From Alcanivorax sp. REN37 (GTDB lineage: Bacteria > Pseudomonadota > Gammaproteobacteria > Pseudomonadales > Alcanivoracaceae): a DNA stretch of 64,000 nucleotides. Of the stretch, positions 49,462-58,394 are shown piece after piece (the stretch's first letter is position 1; every line of letters begins with the position of its first letter). The notes beneath the pieces were generated by a model. That model worked only from the letters and a program-made list of their open reading frames with translations, had not been told where the DNA came from and did not search any database. The DNA lies in assembly GCF_041102775.1 (NCBI RefSeq), contig NZ_JBGCUO010000001.1, positions 1,550,001-1,614,000 of the forward strand, in the 5' to 3' direction. Made by a program: the position numbers and the translations under genes.

Positions 49462-50994
49462 ATGTCTGAAGCCATCTCTGCCGCGGAACTGCTGGTGGAC
49501 GAGGATGAGGCGTCGCTGCCGGCGGTGGAAAGCCGTGAATTACTGCCGTACAGCTATGCCCGCCGCCATGGTGTGTTGCTGCGGCGGCAGGACGGCCAGC
49601 AGGAACTGTGCGCGGTAGCGCCGCTAGAGCTGCGAGTGCTGGCTGAGGTGCGCCGTTGGCTCGGCCACATGCCGAGCTTAGTGACACTGGACGAACCGGC
49701 TTTCAAAAGCGCGCTGGCGCTGACCTATGAACAGCAGCGGGGCGGCGCGCTGGAAGCGGTGGACGATCTGGAAGGGCTTGACCTCGCCAGTCTCGCCGAA
49801 GCACTGCCGGAAACCTCCGACTTGTTGGAACAGGAAGACGACGCGCCGATCATCCGTCTGATCAACGCCCTGTTGCAGGAAGCGATCCGCGAAGACGCCT
49901 CCGATATCCATATTGAAACGTTCGAACGCCGCTTATTGGTACGCATGCGCGTGGACGGTGTGCTGCGCGAAGTGCTGTCGCCGCGCCGTGAGCTGGCGCC
50001 GCTGCTGGTCTCGCGCATCAAGGTCATGGCGCGCTTGGACATTGCTGAAAAGCGCGTGCCGCAGGATGGTCGTATTTCGCTGCGCGTTGGGGGCCGCGAT
50101 GTGGACGTGCGGGTGTCGACCATGCCGTCCAGTAACGGCGAGCGGGTGGTGATGCGTCTGCTCGACAAGCAGGCCGGCCGTCTGCACCTTGCGCACCTGG
50201 GCATGGGCGAACTGTGCTATCGGGAAATGATGGAGCAGATCCATAAACCCCACGGCATCATTCTGGTGACCGGACCGACTGGATCCGGTAAAACCACCAC
50301 GCTCTACGCCAGCCTTACAGAGCTGAATAACGCCACACGCAACATTCTCACCGTGGAAGATCCGGTGGAATACCAGCTCGAAGGCATCGGGCAGACCCAG
50401 GTCAACAACAAGGTCGACATGACTTTTGCGCGCGGTCTGCGCGCCATCCTGCGCCAGGACCCGGATGTGGTGATGATCGGCGAGATCCGTGACCTGGAAA
50501 CTGCGGAGATCGCGGTGCAGGCCTCGCTCACCGGTCACTTGGTATTGTCCACTTTGCACACCAACACTGCTGTCGGCGCGGTGACGCGGTTGCAGGACAT
50601 GGGCATCGAGCCGTTCCTGCTGTCGTCGAGCTTGCTGGCAGTGATGGCTCAGCGGCTGGTACGGGTGCTGTGTTCCCAGTGCAAGGAAGGCTATGAACCC
50701 AGTGACAGCGAGCGCGAGCTGATGGGGCTTGCCGCCGATGCGCCAGTGACGGTGTACCGCCCCAAGGGCTGCGATCACTGTAACCAGCTTGGCTATCGCG
50801 GCCGGACCGGCATCTATGAACTGGTAGTGATCGATGATCCCACCCGCGAGATGATCCACAGCGGCGCCAGCGAACAAGCGCTGGAAAGCCGTGCTCGCCA
50901 GCGCACTCCGGGTATCCGCGACGATGGCTGGCGCAAGGTGTTGGCTGGCGAGACCACCATTGAAGAAGTGCTGCGCGTCACGAGGGAAGGCTGA
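49462..50994 (+). CDS. gspE: Type II secretion ATPase GspE
   Basis: GspE is the cytoplasmic hexameric ATPase that drives pseudopilus assembly. The 510-aa product has the N1E-like domain that docks on GspL (about 1-110), Walker A '[17 protein letters not shown]', Asp box '[16 protein letters not shown]', Walker B '[14 protein letters not shown]', His box '[11 protein letters not shown]', and the zinc tetracysteine 'CSQCKEG...CDHCNQ'. The start is chosen at the ATG at 49462 on similarity; GGGAG is rather far (13 bases), and ATGs at 49444 and earlier remain possible. It overlaps gspF by one base. Confidence 0.96.
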   Translation: MSEAISAAELLVDEDEASLPAVESRELLPYSYARRHGVLLRRQDGQQELCAVAPLELRVLAEVRRWLGHMPSLVTLDEPAFKSALALTYEQQRGGALEAVDDLEGLDLASLAEALPETSDLLEQEDDAPIIRLINALLQEAIREDASDIHIETFERRLLVRMRVDGVLREVLSPRRELAPLLVSRIKVMARLDIAEKRVPQDGRISLRVGGRDVDVRVSTMPSSNGERVVMRLLDKQAGRLHLAHLGMGELCYREMMEQIHKPHGIILVTGPTGSGKTTTLYASLTELNNATRNILTVEDPVEYQLEGIGQTQVNNKVDMTFARGLRAILRQDPDVVMIGEIRDLETAEIAVQASLTGHLVLSTLHTNTAVGAVTRLQDMGIEPFLLSSSLLAVMAQRLVRVLCSQCKEGYEPSDSERELMGLAADAPVTVYRPKGCDHCNQLGYRGRTGIYELVVIDDPTREMIHSGASEQALESRARQRTPGIRDDGWRKVLAGETTIEEVLRVTREG

Positions 50995-52220
50995 TGCCGG
51001 CGTTTGAATACCGCTCACTGGATGCCGCTGGCAAAGTCCGCAAGGGCTTCATGGAGGCCGACAGTGCCCGCATGGTGCGCCAGAAACTGCGCGACAAAGG
51101 CTGGGTGCCGATTGATGTCAGCGAGACCCGCGACCAGAAAGGCGCGCCGTCGCTGCTCAGCCGGCTCGGGCGCAGCGGCAATCTCAATATGGGCGAGCTG
51201 GCGCTGTTCACGCGCCAATTATCGACCCTGATCCGCTCCGGTCTGCCGGTGGAGCAGGCGCTGGCAGCGGTGGGGCGCCAGGCCGGCAAGGTCCATGTTG
51301 AACGCATCGTGATGGCGATTCGCGCCAAGGTCTTGGAAGGCCACAGTTTGGCCCGCGCCTTGGGCGAATTCCCGCGCGCGTTCTCGGAGATGTACCGTGC
51401 CACCGTGGCCGCCGGCGAATCCAGTGGCCACCTCGAGCAGGTACTGGAGCAACTGGCCGAATATCTTGAAAACCGCGCTGATACCGGTCGCTCGGTGATG
51501 CAGGCGTTGATTTACCCAATCTTCATGTTGGTGTTCTCGGTGCTGGTGGTGGTGGCGCTGATGACCTACGTGGTGCCGCGCATGGTGGAGGTATTCACCA
51601 ATAACGCACAGGCGCTGCCGTTCATCACCCGACTGGTCATCAGTGTCAGTGATTTTTTCCGTGATTGGCTGTGGCTGGTGGCGCTGCTGCTGGTAACCGG
51701 CGTCGTACTGTTCGTGCGTGCATTGCGCAATCCCAAGTTCAAGTTGCGGGTGCACCGTCGGTTGGCACGCATGAAGTTGCTGGGGGCGTTGATCTGCACC
51801 ACCGAAAGTTCGCGTTTGGCCAGTACGCTCGGCATCCTCTCACGCAGCGGCGTGCCGTTGGTTGAGGCATTGGATATTTCTGCCCAGGTGGTCGGCAACC
51901 TGGCCATCCGCGAGGCGGTGCGCACCGCTACACACCGAGTACGCGAAGGCGGCAGTCTCAGCCGAGCGCTGGAGCCGAGCGGTTATTTCCCGCCGATGCT
52001 GGTGCAGATGATTGCCAGTGGTGAGGTGAGCGGCGAGCTGGACCGCATGCTCACCCGTGCTGCTGAGTATCAGGAGCGGGAAATGGGCGCGGTGGTCAAT
52101 ACCATGGTCAGCCTGTTGGGGCCGATGATGCTGCTGATGATGGCTGGCTTGGTGGTGGTGATCGTGATGGCGATGATGCTGCCGATCATGCAGATGAACA
52201 GTATGTTTGGCTTACGATGA
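50994..52220 (+). CDS. gspF: Type II secretion inner-membrane platform protein GspF
   Basis: The 408-aa polytopic protein has two GspF cytoplasmic domains (about 70-190 and 270-395) and three membrane helices (about 175-195, 222-245 and 375-400). The family patterns 'LALFTRQLSTLIRSGLPVEQAL' (in part) and 'FPRAFSEMYRATVAAGESSG' are present. The N-terminal 'FEYRSLDAAGKVRKG' is canonical. The start overlaps the gspE stop (TGATG). Confidence 0.96.
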   Translation: MPAFEYRSLDAAGKVRKGFMEADSARMVRQKLRDKGWVPIDVSETRDQKGAPSLLSRLGRSGNLNMGELALFTRQLSTLIRSGLPVEQALAAVGRQAGKVHVERIVMAIRAKVLEGHSLARALGEFPRAFSEMYRATVAAGESSGHLEQVLEQLAEYLENRADTGRSVMQALIYPIFMLVFSVLVVVALMTYVVPRMVEVFTNNAQALPFITRLVISVSDFFRDWLWLVALLLVTGVVLFVRALRNPKFKLRVHRRLARMKLLGALICTTESSRLASTLGILSRSGVPLVEALDISAQVVGNLAIREAVRTATHRVREGGSLSRALEPSGYFPPMLVQMIASGEVSGELDRMLTRAAEYQEREMGAVVNTMVSLLGPMMLLMMAGLVVVIVMAMMLPIMQMNSMFGLR

Positions 52221-52237
52221 CGCGGTTGGAGAAAACC

Positions 52238-52675
52238 ATGAAGACAATGTCCCGGCGTAGCCGGCAACAGGGCATGACCTTGATCGAAATCCTGGTGGTA
52301 GTGGCCATCATCGGTCTGATTGCCGCCATGATCGTGCCCAACGTAATGGGCCAGAGTGAGCAGGCGCGGGTGGATCTGGCCCGTTCCAATATGGCCAGCA
52401 TCGCCACCGCGCTGGATATGTACCGGCTGCAGAACGGCCGTTACCCGTCCACCGAGGAAGGCCTGCGGGCACTGGTGGAGCGCCCGGCATCAGCGCGTAC
52501 TTTCCCGGATGGTGGCTACCTGCGCAGCATCCCCAAGGATCCTTGGGGCACTGACTACATCTACGCCAGCCCGGGCCAATCCGGTCCGTTTGATCTGATG
52601 AGCTTGGGCGCGGACGGTCAGGAAGGTGGTGACGGCGTCAACAGCGACATCCTGTTCCGTGACGGCGAACGCTGA
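52238..52675 (+). CDS. gspG: Major pseudopilin GspG
   Basis: GspG is the main subunit of the pseudopilus. The 145-aa precursor has a prepilin site 'RRSRQQG/MTLIEILVV', with Glu at +5 and a hydrophobic helix. It also has the GspG-specific 'YRLQNGRYPSTEEGLRALVE', 'PKDPWGTDYIY', and the C-terminal calcium loop 'DGQEGGDGVNSDI'. The +1 residue is Met instead of the common Phe. The ATG at 52238 has GGAG six bases upstream; an ATG at 52217 overlaps gspF but lacks a good site. Confidence 0.96.
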   Translation: MKTMSRRSRQQGMTLIEILVVVAIIGLIAAMIVPNVMGQSEQARVDLARSNMASIATALDMYRLQNGRYPSTEEGLRALVERPASARTFPDGGYLRSIPKDPWGTDYIYASPGQSGPFDLMSLGADGQEGGDGVNSDILFRDGER

Positions 52676-52679
52676 TCTG

Positions 52680-53273
52680 GTGCATCGCCAGCGGGGTTTT
52701 ACCCTGCTGGAAATCTTGGTGGTGGTCGCCATCGTTGCGTTGTGCGCGGCGGTGATCATCCCCAACGTCAGCGTTACCGGTGAGCAGGCGCTGGAAAAGG
52801 ACGCCGCTCAGGTCACTGATCTGGTGGCGGTGCTCAGCGAGCACAGCCTGTTTTCCGGTGAATTGGTGGGACTGTACCTGTCTGATGAGCGGCTGATGCC
52901 GCTGCGTTTTGACCCCGATGAGCAGAAATTCATGCCGTTCAGCAGTGATCGGCGCAATGGCATCGCGCCGTTGACGCTGGATGGTAGCGTGCGCCTCGAA
53001 TGGCAGTTGGTGGAACCCGGCAGCCGTGATGATGAGCGCCGTCATGATAGTGCGCCTAGTGAACAAGGGCTGTCGCTGGCCGATGCCGCCGAGGCACGGC
53101 TGACGACGGGCGAAAAACGTGAAGACAAGCGCGAACGGCCGCAGCTGTATTTTTTCCCCAGCGGTGAATCCACTGCCGCCACGCTGATGCTGCGGGAAGT
53201 GGGGCAAAGCGAAATGCCGCTCAAATTGAAGCTCGACACCTTCGGTCGCATCACTCGAGAACCGTCGGCATGA
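52680..53273 (+). CDS. gspH: Minor pseudopilin GspH
   Basis: The 197-aa pseudopilin has the cleavage site 'HRQRG/FTLLEILVVVAIVA' and a GspH-like beta domain. It is longer than usual because of a strongly charged insertion at about residues 118-145 (Arg/Asp/Glu/Lys-rich). The start is taken at the GTG at 52680, four bases after the gspG stop; it gives the shortest normal leader but has no strong ribosome site. The stop overlaps gspI. Confidence 0.9.
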   Translation: MHRQRGFTLLEILVVVAIVALCAAVIIPNVSVTGEQALEKDAAQVTDLVAVLSEHSLFSGELVGLYLSDERLMPLRFDPDEQKFMPFSSDRRNGIAPLTLDGSVRLEWQLVEPGSRDDERRHDSAPSEQGLSLADAAEARLTTGEKREDKRERPQLYFFPSGESTAATLMLREVGQSEMPLKLKLDTFGRITREPSA

Positions 53274-53707
53274 CGCGGCAGGCGGGCTTTACGCTGGTGG
53301 AGGTGCTGGTGGCGCTGGCACTGCTAACGGTGGGCATCATGGTGATGATGGAGACCATGGGCTCCACCGCCAACCACGCCCGCATGCTAGAAGACCACAC
53401 CGAAGCCTACTTGGTGGCCAGCAATAAGCTGGTGGAATACCAGGTGTTCAACCAGTACCTCAATGTCGGCACCAATGACGAAGTGTTGAAGCCGGATGAG
53501 GACAATCCTTACGGCCGCACCTGGCATATCCGCACTAAAGTCACCGCCGGGCCTTACCCCGACACCCGCCGAGTGGATATTGAAGTAGGTCCAGAGCCGG
53601 CCTCTGGCTCGCAGCGGCAAGTCACCTTCGTGCTCACCAGCGTGCTTGGCAAACCGGCGCCACGCTTTACTCCCGCCGCCAGCGATGATCAGGATCCGCA
53701 ATCATGA
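53270..53707 (+). CDS. gspI: Minor pseudopilin GspI
   Basis: The 145-aa pseudopilin has 'RQAG/FTLVEVLVALALL' with Glu at +5. The GspI-type 'NHARMLEDHTEAYLVASNKL' follows; in GspI this region corresponds to the conserved 'A...A.n.l' helix. It joins GspJ and GspK at the pseudopilus tip. Start and stop both overlap neighbours by four bases. Confidence 0.93.
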   Translation: MTRQAGFTLVEVLVALALLTVGIMVMMETMGSTANHARMLEDHTEAYLVASNKLVEYQVFNQYLNVGTNDEVLKPDEDNPYGRTWHIRTKVTAGPYPDTRRVDIEVGPEPASGSQRQVTFVLTSVLGKPAPRFTPAASDDQDPQS

Positions 53708-54339
53708 GGCGCCGGCAACGCGGCTTTACGCTGCTGGAAGTAGTGATTGCGGTGGCGATCTTTGCGCTGATGTTTGTGCTGGCGCAGATGGCTTTCCACG
53801 AATCGCTCAACAACCGCGATCTGCTGGGTGACTACCTTGGTCGTCAGGAGCAGCACCAGCGGCTGTTGCTGACCTTATCGCAGGATTTCGAGCAAATGAT
53901 CGCGCGCCCGGCGCGGGATGGCTTCGGTGATCTGCAGCCGGCGCTACGCGGCACCCTAGAGGGGGTTGAATTTACCCGCCTCGGTTGGGCCAACCCATTT
54001 GCGTTGCGCGCCCGCAGCGAGCAGCAGCGCGTCAGCTACTTGCTGGATGAAGACAAATCACTGATTCGGCGCACCTGGCCGGTGCTGGACGTAATCGTGG
54101 GTACCGAGCCAGAAGACACCGTGCTGCTAGAGCAGGTGAAAGAGTTGAAAGTCCGCTATCTGGACCAAGGCGAGAATGGCGATTGGGTGTGGCTGGAGCG
54201 TTGGCCGGACGTGAATTTGGAGCAGACCCCGCCGCTGTACCAGCGGTTGCCGCGTTCGGTGGAACTGACCATCGAACTGGAAGACGGTCGCCGCATTCAT
54301 CGCTTTTTCCGCACGGTGGTGAACCCATGGGCGCTTTGA
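53704..54339 (+). CDS. gspJ: Minor pseudopilin GspJ
   Basis: The 211-aa pseudopilin has 'RRQRG/FTLLEVVIAVAIF' with Glu at +5. The GspJ pattern follows ('LSQDFEQMIARPARDGFGD', 'EFTRLGWANP' and 'RRTWPVLD'), characteristic of the GspJ beta domain. It overlaps gspK by 13 bases. Confidence 0.94.
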   Translation: MRRRQRGFTLLEVVIAVAIFALMFVLAQMAFHESLNNRDLLGDYLGRQEQHQRLLLTLSQDFEQMIARPARDGFGDLQPALRGTLEGVEFTRLGWANPFALRARSEQQRVSYLLDEDKSLIRRTWPVLDVIVGTEPEDTVLLEQVKELKVRYLDQGENGDWVWLERWPDVNLEQTPPLYQRLPRSVELTIELEDGRRIHRFFRTVVNPWAL

Positions 54340-55388
54340 CATTGCGCCGCTCGCGCGGCTTTGCCCTGATCGTGGTGCTGATGTTGCTAGCGCTGATGAC
54401 GATTCTTGCCACCGAAGTGCTCTACCGCCAGGACCGCTTCCGCGCCCGCACTGAAAATCTTACGGACTGGGACCGACGTTACCAGTACGCCATTGCCGCA
54501 GAAGCGGTGGCGATTCAAGCGCTGATCGACGACCTCGACCATGACCGTGAGCGCGCCATCATGGTCGACGACTGCGTTGATGACCGCTGGGCAGTGCGAG
54601 TGCCGCCGACCCCCTACGAAGGCGCAGTGTTGGCTGCCACCGTGCAAGACTTGCAGGGGCGCTTCAACCTCAACTCGCTGGTGACCGGGCAGGGCACCGA
54701 ATTCCTGCGAGATGAACTGGCCCGCGAGCGGTTGGCACAGCTGCTGTCCACCTCGCTGAGCAACCCAGCCAAAGCGCAGCGGCTGTCCCATGAAATGGCT
54801 GACTGGCTCGACAGCAACAACATGGTAGATGGCGTAGAAGGCGCGGAGGACGCTGATTACCGCTGGCGCCGCACGCCCAACGTACCGGTACTGCATGAGT
54901 CAGAACTGCGCGCGTTGCTGAGCATGAGCGCTGAAGACATTCCTGATGACCGCTTTTGGAATCTTTACAGCGCACTGCCGATCGGCGCCAAACTCAATAT
55001 CAATACCGCGCCACTGCCGGTGCTGGACGCCTACTTCGCCACCACCGTCGGCAACGCCGGCACCGAATTGATTGAGCGTCTGCGCACCGAAGCGGCTATC
55101 CAATCGCTTGATGACCTGTTTAACCAGGCGCCGTTCGTGGCGCTGGAAGAAGAGCTGAAAAACCAACTGCGCGAAGCACTGGATGTGCGCTCCAGCTATT
55201 TTCAGGTGGTGGTGGAGATCGAATACAACGGCCAGCGCAGCCGGCTGGTGAGCCGGCTGATGAGAGTGAATGAAGGCGATACCGCGGTGTATAGTCGGCA
55301 ACTGGTGCCGATCCTCGGGCCGATGCCGCCACCGTGCAATGATTTCTACAATCAGGACATGCTGCAGCAGGCGAACAACAAGGAATGA
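54327..55388 (+). CDS. gspK: Minor pseudopilin GspK
   Basis: The 353-aa protein caps the pseudopilus. It has 'RRSRG/FALIVVLMLLALM' with the typical absence of Glu at +5, the 'DLQGRFNLNSL' motif, 'ADWLDSNN...GAEDADY' (calcium/SAM-like domain), and 'LNINTAPLPVLDAYF'. The start lies inside gspJ. Confidence 0.95.
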   Translation: MGALTLRRSRGFALIVVLMLLALMTILATEVLYRQDRFRARTENLTDWDRRYQYAIAAEAVAIQALIDDLDHDRERAIMVDDCVDDRWAVRVPPTPYEGAVLAATVQDLQGRFNLNSLVTGQGTEFLRDELARERLAQLLSTSLSNPAKAQRLSHEMADWLDSNNMVDGVEGAEDADYRWRRTPNVPVLHESELRALLSMSAEDIPDDRFWNLYSALPIGAKLNINTAPLPVLDAYFATTVGNAGTELIERLRTEAAIQSLDDLFNQAPFVALEEELKNQLREALDVRSSYFQVVVEIEYNGQRSRLVSRLMRVNEGDTAVYSRQLVPILGPMPPPCNDFYNQDMLQQANNKE

Positions 55389-55390
55389 AC

Positions 55391-56542
55391 ATGGAACAGC
55401 CGCAATACCTGTATCTGTCTGCGGGGGCGCTGGGGGGCGACGGCCACGCCATGCTGTGGAACGGCGCTGGTCACAGCCTGACGCTGCCGCTGGCCGCACT
55501 GCTGGCCGGTGACGGCCCGACGCCGGGGCCGGTCCAGCTGATCCTCAGCGCCGCCGATGTGCTGGTGACTTCAGTGCACCTCAGCCGCCGGCAGGCTCGT
55601 CATATCGGTAAGGTGCTGCCGTTCCTGTTGGAAGAGTCGTTGCTGGACAGTGCCGAGACGCTTTGGTTTGCCCACGGTAAGCCGCAGGGGCAGGACTACC
55701 CGGTGCTGGTTTGCCAGCGCAGCGCACTGGAGCAATTGCTGGCCCGCCTCGCTGATGCCGGCTGGATTGCCAACGGTGCCTGGGTGGATGGCAGTCTGTT
55801 AAGTGCCCTCGGCCCGCTGCAAGTGACCCAAGAACAGGAGTTGCTGTGGGTGGCGGCGAACCACCAAGCCTTGGTGTTGCCGCTCAGCGATCAGCAACAC
55901 GTCGAGGCATTGTTAGCCAGCGAGCCAGACCAAGCCGCCGCAACAATCAGTGATGACGCTACGTTGCGGGATCGTCTGCAACGGGCATTGGCCGCTGACC
56001 AAGCACCTAACCTGCTGCATGGCGCGCTGCGGCCGGTGCCAGAACGCAGTGCATTGGCGGAAGCATTCGCACCCTGGCGCAGCGTCACTCGCTATGCGGC
56101 GGTAGTGCTGTTGGCGATTTGGGGCATCACCGGTGCGCAGAGCTGGTACTACGATCGTGCTGCCCGCGCGGAAGGCGAGCGGGCGGTAGCGTTGTACCAA
56201 GAATTGTTCCCGCAGGCGCCGCGCCCGCAACTGATTCGGCGCGATTTCGCCCGTCAGTTGGAGCTGCTCGGCGGTGGCGGAGCTGACCAAGGCTTCTTGG
56301 CGTTGATCGGCCCGGTGGGTGACATTATTGGCGCCGCGCTGGATCAGGGCGTGACCCCGCGCCGGCTGCAGTACGACGAACGGGAAAAAGTGGTGACGGT
56401 GGACCTTACCGCCAAAGACTTCGCCATGTTGGAGCAATTACGTGACCGTATTCAGCAACGGGGGCTGCAGGCGGAAATCGGTTCCGCTCGCGGTGAGAAT
56501 GCTGGCGTCACCGCACGCATGAAAGTAGGGCAGGTGATATGA
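55391..56542 (+). CDS. gspL: Type II secretion protein GspL
   Basis: GspL is the bitopic inner-membrane protein that holds GspE. The 383-aa product has an actin-like cytoplasmic domain (about 1-225), one membrane helix ('AAVVLLAIWGITGAQSW', about 235-252) and a periplasmic ferredoxin-like domain. I prefer the ATG at 55391, six bases after AAGGA; the ATG at 55385 abuts that site and overlaps gspK. Confidence 0.92.
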   Translation: MEQPQYLYLSAGALGGDGHAMLWNGAGHSLTLPLAALLAGDGPTPGPVQLILSAADVLVTSVHLSRRQARHIGKVLPFLLEESLLDSAETLWFAHGKPQGQDYPVLVCQRSALEQLLARLADAGWIANGAWVDGSLLSALGPLQVTQEQELLWVAANHQALVLPLSDQQHVEALLASEPDQAAATISDDATLRDRLQRALAADQAPNLLHGALRPVPERSALAEAFAPWRSVTRYAAVVLLAIWGITGAQSWYYDRAARAEGERAVALYQELFPQAPRPQLIRRDFARQLELLGGGGADQGFLALIGPVGDIIGAALDQGVTPRRLQYDEREKVVTVDLTAKDFAMLEQLRDRIQQRGLQAEIGSARGENAGVTARMKVGQVI

Positions 56543-57072
56543 AAAACAACCTTTTGATGTGGCGCCAGCGCGCGACCACGGCGCTGGAACCGGCACAGGC
56601 TTGGTTCGCGGAGCGCGAGGCGCGCGAGCAGCGTCTGTTGGTGGCCTTGGCCATCACCGCGGTGTTGTTCCTGCTCTACGGGATGGTGTGGGCGCCAACG
56701 GTGCAAGCCCGTGACGCTGCACGCCAGCGCTATCTGTCCCAAGCGCAGGTGGTCAACTGGATTGAGGACAACGCCGCAGTGGTGCGTCAGGCCGGCGCCC
56801 AAAGCAATGGCGGCACGCCGCACTTCAGTGGTGATTGGATCAGTCTGATTAACAGCAGTGCCACGCAGACGGGGTTGACGCTGCGCGGCTACACCCCGGA
56901 CGGCAGTGATGCGGTGCGGGTGCAGTTGGAGCAGCAGGTGTTTGCTCGTGTGGTGATCTGGTTCCAACAGCTGGAGCAAGAGCAGGGCATCCGCGTCAGC
57001 AGCCTAGAAATTTCCGCCTCCCAGCAGCCGGGCACGGTCAACGTGCGCGCTACGCTGCGTCGGGGGGCCTGA
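56539..57072 (+). CDS. gspM: Type II secretion protein GspM
   Basis: The 177-aa bitopic protein has a cytoplasmic start, one membrane helix ('LLVALAITAVLFLLYGMVW', about 34-52), a periplasmic coiled region and a small alpha/beta domain ending 'VNVRATLRRG'. It binds GspL. It overlaps gspL by four bases and the next gene by one. Confidence 0.92.
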   Translation: MKNNLLMWRQRATTALEPAQAWFAEREAREQRLLVALAITAVLFLLYGMVWAPTVQARDAARQRYLSQAQVVNWIEDNAAVVRQAGAQSNGGTPHFSGDWISLINSSATQTGLTLRGYTPDGSDAVRVQLEQQVFARVVIWFQQLEQEQGIRVSSLEISASQQPGTVNVRATLRRGA

Positions 57073-58379
57073 TGGCATCCATCTCCGCCATTCGCCTGCT
57101 GCAAGCCGCACTCTGTTGCGGCTTGTTACTTTTCGGCACCTTGGTACGTGCCGAGGACCCACGCACAGTGATTCTCAGCGCTGAAGATTTGGACCTGGAT
57201 GCCGCCAGTGCGGCGCTGTCGCTAATGCGCTGGTCAGCGGCGGAGGCGGCGTTTGAGCCGCTGCCGTTCCAGATCGATCCGCTCGACAGCGTCGACATGG
57301 TTTGGTTTGCCGACGCCGATCAACAGCGCGACGCCGGCGGTGAGCGTTTCCGCGGCCGCGACCAGTTACTGTTCCGCGCACTCGATGCCGGACCGTTGGC
57401 GCCACAGCACGCCCAGCCCGATGTCGGCAAGGTGCTGCGCGAAATCCGGCTCGGCGAGCCGGCGCAGGCGGTGTATGTGGTGCAGGACAATCCGCGTCGC
57501 AGCGCGCAGCGCTATATCGAACACGATCTCGCTCAAGGCGTGACCCGCACTGCCAGTTATGAGCTGCGTGTGAATCCCGCCAACGAGCTGGACTGGCGCT
57601 ACCTCGGTTTCTACAGCTACCGCGGTGAAGGTTCGATCATCGATACGCTGAAAATGCGCATGGCTGCAGGCTTCCTCAACCGCCATGCCCGGATGACCCT
57701 GGACAACGACAACTTGCGGCCGCGACAGGTGGCCAACAAGGTCGGCCCGATCCGTTCGGTGATGCATTTGGAAACCAAAGTGGTGCTGGCCGGCATCCCG
57801 GTGATGCGGCTGCAAATGCAGGCGCATCGTTACGCGGACCACTACGAGGCGCACAGCTACGCGGTGATTCCACGACTTTACAAAGGTAGTCTGCGCGCGC
57901 CGGAAGTACAGGTGACCATCGACGGCAATGCCCAGTATGGCGCGCGGGTGCAGACTGCCCGCGGCGGTACGCTGGTGTCCACCGTGAACGGTCACGGTGA
58001 TGTGGCGGGGGCGGAACTGGTGGAGCGGGGGCTGAGCACCGACGAAAGCTGGATCCTGTTCGACTCACAAAAGGACTTCATCCTGCTGGCTCAGTTGGCG
58101 ATGCCGCCGTCGTTGCAAGGCATCCCGCTGGCGTTGGTGTACGAGGACGATGAAGACAAGGCGATGGCCCCGGAGCAGTTCCAAGGCCAACTGCCGAACT
58201 TGGGCTATTCGTTGCAGGGTTGGCCACCGTCGCGGGAGCTGCGCTTTGCGGTACAGCTATTGTTCGACCAGAGCCTGCACGGCATGGCCCCCAATGCCTA
58301 TGCTCAGTGGCGTGGTGGCCAGCCGTCGCTGTCGGTGCGCTATTGGACCGACGGCGACAGCCTGGATCCCGGCGCGTAA
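57072..58379 (+). CDS. Uncharacterised exported protein, last gene of the gsp operon
   Basis: The 435-aa product has a signal peptide ('LQAALCCGLLLFGTLVRAED', cleavage near residue 27) and no membrane anchor. Near the start it shows 'FEPLPFQIDPLD...RGRDQLLFRALDAG', a QID...D-x-L-x-F-x-x-D-x-G pattern that I associate with exported proteins of no known function. The rest looks beta-rich. It takes the place where gspN is sometimes found, but it is nearly twice as long as GspN and has no GspN features. The start overlaps the gspM stop (TGATG), so it is translated with the secretion genes. It could be a system component, a substrate or a hitch-hiker. Confidence 0.7.
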   Translation: MASISAIRLLQAALCCGLLLFGTLVRAEDPRTVILSAEDLDLDAASAALSLMRWSAAEAAFEPLPFQIDPLDSVDMVWFADADQQRDAGGERFRGRDQLLFRALDAGPLAPQHAQPDVGKVLREIRLGEPAQAVYVVQDNPRRSAQRYIEHDLAQGVTRTASYELRVNPANELDWRYLGFYSYRGEGSIIDTLKMRMAAGFLNRHARMTLDNDNLRPRQVANKVGPIRSVMHLETKVVLAGIPVMRLQMQAHRYADHYEAHSYAVIPRLYKGSLRAPEVQVTIDGNAQYGARVQTARGGTLVSTVNGHGDVAGAELVERGLSTDESWILFDSQKDFILLAQLAMPPSLQGIPLALVYEDDEDKAMAPEQFQGQLPNLGYSLQGWPPSRELRFAVQLLFDQSLHGMAPNAYAQWRGGQPSLSVRYWTDGDSLDPGA

Positions 58380-58394
58380 ACGCCGGGGCTGAGC

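Noticed and set aside
57072-58379. gspN as the name for the last gene of the gsp operon
   Set aside because: GspN is about 250 aa with an N-terminal membrane helix; this product is 435 aa with a cleavable signal and different motifs.
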